DNA of 26,798 nt, from positions 1 to 26,798 of IMG/VR virus record IMGVR_UViG_3300025141_009903; one strand, 5' to 3'. The notes under the pieces were generated by a model. It saw only the letters and a list, made by a program, of their open reading frames with translations, searched no databases and was not told the origin of the DNA. The position numbers and the translations under genes were made by a program. Shown piece after piece: positions 22,375-26,798 of the stretch (the stretch's first letter is position 1; every line of letters begins with the position of its first letter). This stretch comes from a virus.

Positions 22375-24328
22375 GACTAAATTAAAGTTAGCCAGCTTCG
22401 TTTTAAGCGCGTTTACATTTATCGCGCTTTTAAGCGTTGCCGTATTTGCAGGAATAAATGCAGGTAATGGAAGCGCTGAGGATGCCAGTGTCGGGGGCGC
22501 AGGACTTGCAGATCAAGGGCAATGGTTTGTTTTCGATCAATTTACTGGATATCAAACGAAGGCAGACCCACAGAAAATTGCTCCTGGTGGAAACCCTGTG
22601 GGGCAAAATACTTATATCAACAACGGAGACCGCATTTCGGTCCGTGACCTTGGATATGAATTGTTCCCGGCAACAGCAACCAAGAGTGTAACCACATCAC
22701 CGATTACGTCAATGCACACGTTCAGAAAGCGTGATGGAACAAATATTATGATGGGGTCGTACTCTGATAAGCTCGTATATAAGCATCCAGATGTTTCTCA
22801 ATTTGAGGTTTTAGAAAACGGCTATACATCCGGCGCAGATTTTGGATTTGCAGACCACAATACAAATGTTGACCAAACATCATACGTTTATTTTGGTAAT
22901 GCAGTAGAGGCCTATAGTAGATGGACTGGAAACGTGGCGGTGCTCACAGATAACGTTGGTGTGGGTAGTACTACAATTCAGGTAGATGATACGACATTAT
23001 TCCCAGCAACGGGGACAATTACATTTTGTGAGACTGATCTAGCATACAGTGCAAAAACAGCAACTACATTCACTATTGCAGCTTCAACGGTTGATTGTGA
23101 TAGTGGGCGCGGTGTGGCACAAGTAGTTGAGACATTCCCAGCAGCTCCTAAAGGGAACAAGCTGCTCGTCTCTGATACAAGAATGTTTGTGTCTGGCGTG
23201 GCGAGTTCTACCCAAACACTCTTCTACTCGGCAATTGCAGACGCAACAGACTTTACTTTTTCAGCGCCACGTACCGCAGAACAAGGTGGATTGATTAACA
23301 TGCCTGAAGGTGGTGGTGGAATTGTTGGTATGGCACTTGATGAAGGAGTCATGTATGTGTTTAAGCGTAACCTCATTAAATCTGTGACGTTTACACAGGA
23401 CGGGGACGACTTGCCTATTGTGAAACCGATCAAACCACATGACGGGAAAAGCCAAACGTTGGGTGCGGTGAGTGATGAATCTATCTTTTCTGGTGGAAAT
23501 GGGATCATTTTCATCACCCCAAATAACGAAATAATGAGCTTATCTCGTGTTGAAAGTGTTGATTATCCGCAAGCAATCCCAATTTCTGATATAATAAAAC
23601 CAACAGCAGATGCAATTGACTGGTCAGAGAGTGTTGGTGTGTACTGGAAAAACAAAGGATATATTTCTGGAAAGAGCACCAGCGAGAGCATCGCAAACGA
23701 CACAATTCTTGTTTATGACTTCCGGCTGAACCAGTGGGATAGCCCAATTCTCGGGCTCAATATCGGTGATATCGCCATTGCAAACTTTGATGGTGAAGAA
23801 GAGTTGTATTACGGAGATGGGGTAACAACCAACTTCTACAAATTTACAGAGATTCCACTTGATGATGAGTACGATACGACCGCAAACTGGCGATCACGTG
23901 AAGAGACATTCGGCGCACCACACCTATTGAAGACACTCGACAGCTTTTATGTAGAGGGATATATCGCAGACAATACGACTATCAGCATTTCATTGCTACT
24001 TGATGAGGACGGGTATACGCAAACATATACGACAGACTTCGAGGCAACAGAAAGTAATAATCAGTATAGATACATTTCCGGTGGATACAACCTATTTGGT
24101 TTCCATCCATTCGGTTTTGAGAGATTTGGTAGTAATGAAAACATATCAGGGAAAAAGAAATTCCGTATTTATTTAAGCAAAGAGCTAAAACGTATTTCGT
24201 TTTACAGTGCTCAGGTTGAATTTGCTTCTAGTGGGCAGAATCAACAATGGGAAATCCTACAGTACGGTTTCCATGTCGTACCGGAGCCAAGCGGCTACGA
24301 TCGCGACCTTTTGCGTGTATTCCAATAA
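22358..24328 (+). CDS. Tail nozzle-like beta-propeller protein with N-terminal membrane helix
   Basis: The 656-residue product starts MVEQFETKLKLASFVLSAFT with a strong membrane helix at about residues 11-33. A glycine-rich linker and QGQWFVFDQFTGYQTKADPQ lead into many blade-like repeats of about 50 residues (VGMALDEGVMYVFKRNLIKS, YWKNKGYISGKST, DTILVYDFRLNQWDS). This resembles the nozzle or tail tubular B protein of podoviruses. ATG 22358 is chosen over 22337 because it has T at -1; it overlaps the preceding gene by 17 bases. The membrane helix is not part of known nozzle proteins as far as I know. Confidence 0.65.
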   Translation: MVEQFETKLKLASFVLSAFTFIALLSVAVFAGINAGNGSAEDASVGGAGLADQGQWFVFDQFTGYQTKADPQKIAPGGNPVGQNTYINNGDRISVRDLGYELFPATATKSVTTSPITSMHTFRKRDGTNIMMGSYSDKLVYKHPDVSQFEVLENGYTSGADFGFADHNTNVDQTSYVYFGNAVEAYSRWTGNVAVLTDNVGVGSTTIQVDDTTLFPATGTITFCETDLAYSAKTATTFTIAASTVDCDSGRGVAQVVETFPAAPKGNKLLVSDTRMFVSGVASSTQTLFYSAIADATDFTFSAPRTAEQGGLINMPEGGGGIVGMALDEGVMYVFKRNLIKSVTFTQDGDDLPIVKPIKPHDGKSQTLGAVSDESIFSGGNGIIFITPNNEIMSLSRVESVDYPQAIPISDIIKPTADAIDWSESVGVYWKNKGYISGKSTSESIANDTILVYDFRLNQWDSPILGLNIGDIAIANFDGEEELYYGDGVTTNFYKFTEIPLDDEYDTTANWRSREETFGAPHLLKTLDSFYVEGYIADNTTISISLLLDEDGYTQTYTTDFEATESNNQYRYISGGYNLFGFHPFGFERFGSNENISGKKKFRIYLSKELKRISFYSAQVEFASSGQNQQWEILQYGFHVVPEPSGYDRDLLRVFQ

Positions 24329-24337
24329 TTCAACATT

Positions 24338-25960
24338 ATGGCTGAAGAACAAAATCGGCGAACTTTCACCATGACCGGTGGGGAAAAAGTTACTTTATAC
24401 GATAAACGTGGTAGGGAAAGAATGGTTGACCCAGGGGCGGCTGACTACTTTAAGCGCGTTGGTGGCTTCACAGAAGCGCCAAAAGCAGCAGCACCGAAGG
24501 GTAGCTCAGCTTTACCATCTCTTAATGCCACAAGCCCAGTAATGACTCCTTCAGCAGACAAGTCAACAGCAATTAGTGACGCACAAGCAAACATCTCAGG
24601 AGTAAAATCAATGCTCAATCAAGCGAATCAACGCTATCAAGATATTACAAACCAACTTTTGAATCTCAATCCAGACGATTATCTTACTGGGGCACTAGAT
24701 ACTCTTGAAAAAGCAGGACAAAATATCAGTACAATCACCTCGACAGACGAAGAGCGTATCAGAAAAGCCGGTGAAATGGCTGGCATGCGGTACGATCCAA
24801 TGATCGCGGCAGCGAAAGAGCAGGCTGTACAAGGGCGTGCAAGCAATCTTTCTTCAGCAGCGAAATATGGTGGACTTGATACAAGTGCTTGGGTGGGCCT
24901 CTCTTCTCTCGTTGGGGAAGATTATGGTGCAAAAGGATTTGAAGGTGTCGGCGGAAAACTTGCACAACTTGGTAGTGAGTACGACCGCCAAGTAAGCTCA
25001 CTTGAATCAGCACAACAACAAACCATTATGATGGCTGAACAGTCAGAACGTAAGGCGATCCTTACCGGAAAGCGTGATGATTGGAAATATGCTCAAGAAA
25101 TGTACGACTTGGCCCGTGAACGATTTGAGGAAAAACAATCCCTCCTAATGAATCAAGAGGACATCATCCGTGGGTATGCAGACCAGATTGAAGAACAGAT
25201 GCTTGAGGTACGTGATGAAATCAAGCGCATGGCTACAAGTGGAATCCCACTAGAAGACCTCAGTCCAGAAGAAATTACCATGCTTGAAGAAGAGGCTGGG
25301 TACACTCCTGGAACGCTCCAAGCACAATATCAGTCATACTTTGACGAATACATGGCCGAAAATGAAAAGGCTATGTTTGACCAAGGTATTAAACTCCTCA
25401 ATGTTGCCAAAACTCTTGACGCTGGTAAGGAATATCAAGTACCTGGTACTGATATCACCGTGCGCGGATTGAAACAAACTGATCCAAAAGTCACAGAAAT
25501 GGACATGATCGTAGGCGGTAAGGTGTACCGTGTTGGTATGGATAAGGGCACCGGTGAAGAATTGTGGCGTGTAGATACCGGGAAAACAAAGGTAGCGAGC
25601 GGTGGTGGAGGAAAGACAAGTACGACCTTCCCTAACTCATTCTCAGCGTGGTATTCAACTACTTTCGGGACTGCGCCAGAAAAAGGAGACCCAGAAGCAG
25701 ACGCAGAGTATGACCGCTGGAAGGCTGGCGGTGGAGCAACCGGGGTAAAAGCGCGTACCCAAAAAACCGAAGAAGGGCAAAACCCGGGGGGTTACACTCC
25801 ACAAGAACTCCGTAAACTAAGAACACAGGGCATAGATCCAAAAAATGTACAAAATGCAGACCAGTTTTTATATGACAAAGATAAGGGAAAATACTCTGGC
25901 GCGGCAAATGATCCGTTTGCACAACTGCTACAGATGAGAATGCAGCAAAAAGGACAATAA
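24338..25960 (+). CDS. Internal virion/ejection-type protein, 540 aa
   Basis: The product has a short beta-like start (TMTGGEKVTLYDKRGRERMV), an alanine-proline linker (about residues 47-75) and then long amphipathic helices rich in alanine, glutamine and glutamate (SMLNQANQRYQDITNQLLNL, ERKAILTGKRDDWKYAQEMY, YADQIEEQMLEVRDEIKRMA). A glycine-rich C-terminus follows. It has no membrane helix, no cysteine and no catalytic motif. Such helical, polar, mid-sized proteins after the nozzle gene are typical of internal core or ejection proteins. It starts 10 bases after the nozzle-like gene. The role is inferred from composition and context. Confidence 0.55.
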   Translation: MAEEQNRRTFTMTGGEKVTLYDKRGRERMVDPGAADYFKRVGGFTEAPKAAAPKGSSALPSLNATSPVMTPSADKSTAISDAQANISGVKSMLNQANQRYQDITNQLLNLNPDDYLTGALDTLEKAGQNISTITSTDEERIRKAGEMAGMRYDPMIAAAKEQAVQGRASNLSSAAKYGGLDTSAWVGLSSLVGEDYGAKGFEGVGGKLAQLGSEYDRQVSSLESAQQQTIMMAEQSERKAILTGKRDDWKYAQEMYDLARERFEEKQSLLMNQEDIIRGYADQIEEQMLEVRDEIKRMATSGIPLEDLSPEEITMLEEEAGYTPGTLQAQYQSYFDEYMAENEKAMFDQGIKLLNVAKTLDAGKEYQVPGTDITVRGLKQTDPKVTEMDMIVGGKVYRVGMDKGTGEELWRVDTGKTKVASGGGGKTSTTFPNSFSAWYSTTFGTAPEKGDPEADAEYDRWKAGGGATGVKARTQKTEEGQNPGGYTPQELRKLRTQGIDPKNVQNADQFLYDKDKGKYSGAANDPFAQLLQMRMQQKGQ

Positions 25961-25974
25961 GATAATCAAATATT

Positions 25975-26798
25975 ATGGCACTTCCTTCAATTGTAAAAAA
26001 ACTCACAGATCGCTTAGGCGTTGCGCGTACACACAGGGTTGACCCGGCGCTTCAAAAACAATTGACCAGGCGTGGAATTTCTACAATAAGCGGCGACCTC
26101 CCGAGTGCTCAAGCCGTACGAAGAGTGACTCAGCGACAAAGAGAAGAACAGCCAAAATCAATTTATGAGATGGTTGAGCGCGCAAAAACCCCGATTGACT
26201 CCCGGGGTATTTATGAAAGGGCGCGTGCTGGATTCCAAGAAAAAATAGTACGGCCAGCGGTCGGTAAAGAGCCAGAACCAACATTGCCGGTACGAGCGGA
26301 AAAGGCAGCGCGTAAGTTTGGTGCTGGTGTGACTCAAACATTTTTGAGTAGTGCAGATTTTTCAGTCGACACAATGCAACAGGCTAAGGCATTTTATGAT
26401 AAACATAAGCGAAAAAGAAAATTTGAGACTCCAAAACTTGGAGATGTGGTTACTGGTAAGGCCCTTGAGGGGAAGGAGCAGGTGGTTGAGGTGAGCCCAT
26501 CGTTGAAGCGGTGGCATGCTGGCATTGCTAAGGCCCGCACGGCCGTCGGGCTTGGAGACCGAAATAAGGATATTTTTGATACACTAGAAAAATTTGGTAA
26601 AGAACTGAGGGCAGACCCAGCAATCCAAGCCGGGGAAGAGTGGGAGAAGAGTTTGCGAGAAGATGGGGTGCTTGTAACCGCACGTAGAAAGCCTTTAGAG
26701 ACAGCTTTTGAATTGGGCCCCGACGTGCTTTCCAGTATTGCGCCGTATGTCATTGGAGGGATTGGTGCAATTGGGCGCACCCTTGCCACAAAGGGTGG
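25975..26798 (+). CDS. Large internal virion-like protein, 3' truncated by the window
   Basis: The frame is open from the ATG at 25975 to the end of the window without a stop, giving 274 residues. It is basic and helical, starting MALPSIVKKLTDRLGVARTH, with GAGVTQTFLSSADFSVDTMQ in the middle. Near the end lies a hydrophobic, glycine-rich stretch (SSIAPYVIGGIGAIGRTLAT) of the kind seen in large phage ejection proteins that insert in membranes. It follows the 24338 gene by 15 bases. The missing C-terminus may be long. No enzyme motif is seen in the visible part. Confidence 0.6.
   Translation, partial: MALPSIVKKLTDRLGVARTHRVDPALQKQLTRRGISTISGDLPSAQAVRRVTQRQREEQPKSIYEMVERAKTPIDSRGIYERARAGFQEKIVRPAVGKEPEPTLPVRAEKAARKFGAGVTQTFLSSADFSVDTMQQAKAFYDKHKRKRKFETPKLGDVVTGKALEGKEQVVEVSPSLKRWHAGIAKARTAVGLGDRNKDIFDTLEKFGKELRADPAIQAGEEWEKSLREDGVLVTARRKPLETAFELGPDVLSSIAPYVIGGIGAIGRTLATKG

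Noticed and set aside
1-26798. Alternative genetic code (TGA read as an amino acid)
   Set aside because: TGA ends the genes at 486, 682, 1726 and 22374 at sensible places, and no gene is broken by in-frame TGA.
1-26798. CRISPR array, integrase, transposase or attachment sites
   Set aside because: No spaced repeat array, no recombinase motif and no tRNA-like attachment core were seen.

Overview
The window is a contiguous, almost wholly plus-strand piece of a tailed double-stranded DNA phage genome. It carries the packaging, head, connector/tail, fibre and lysis modules and stops inside a further virion gene. No replication, transcription, integration or lysogeny gene is visible, so this is part of a larger genome. 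The module order is small terminase, large terminase, portal, scaffold-like, capsid, fibres, lysis genes, connector-like, nozzle-like and internal virion-like proteins. No long tape-measure gene, major tail tube gene or sheath gene is seen. Together these point to a short-tailed (podovirus-like) phage. All three standard stop codons end genes, so there is no sign of recoding.

Layout: 1-1340 holds the end of a lytic transglycosylase gene and several tiny hypothetical or zinc-knuckle genes. 1488-1765 is a GC-rich islet (about 62% GC) with one foreign-looking zinc-ribbon gene. 1795-4675 holds a promoter, a small coiled-coil protein, the small terminase, a 52-residue zinc-ribbon gene and the large terminase. 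4678-9047 holds a promoter, a strongly folded leader, the portal, a coiled-coil protein, a scaffold candidate and two unknowns. 9033-10794 holds a consensus promoter, a 278-base structured leader, a decoration-like protein and the major capsid candidate. 10795-16555 holds a beta-helix protein, a SAP-like protein, a 277-residue coiled coil and fibre-like proteins. 16608-19376 is the lysis block: an XhlA-like membrane protein, two papain-like proteins in tandem and a small two-helix holin candidate. 19385-26798 holds a large secreted fibre-like protein, a connector-like protein with an inserted domain, a membrane-anchored nozzle-like protein and two internal virion-like proteins, the last running off the end.

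Two features of expression stand out. Of the 35 starts I accept, every one is an ATG preceded by T, and only one gene (1511, in the GC-rich islet) has a canonical Shine-Dalgarno sequence. At least four promoters share an extended -10 (TGn then TATAAT or TATACT), and several are followed by folded untranslated leaders, above all before the portal and capsid operons.

The host is not named by the sequence. My guess is a member of the Patescibacteria (Parcubacteria-like). This rests on the lack of Shine-Dalgarno sites, the style of the fibre-like proteins (Sec signal plus serine/threonine/asparagine-rich repeats) and a C-terminal GKKR-type domain that I associate with that group. It is inference from family resemblance and should be held loosely.
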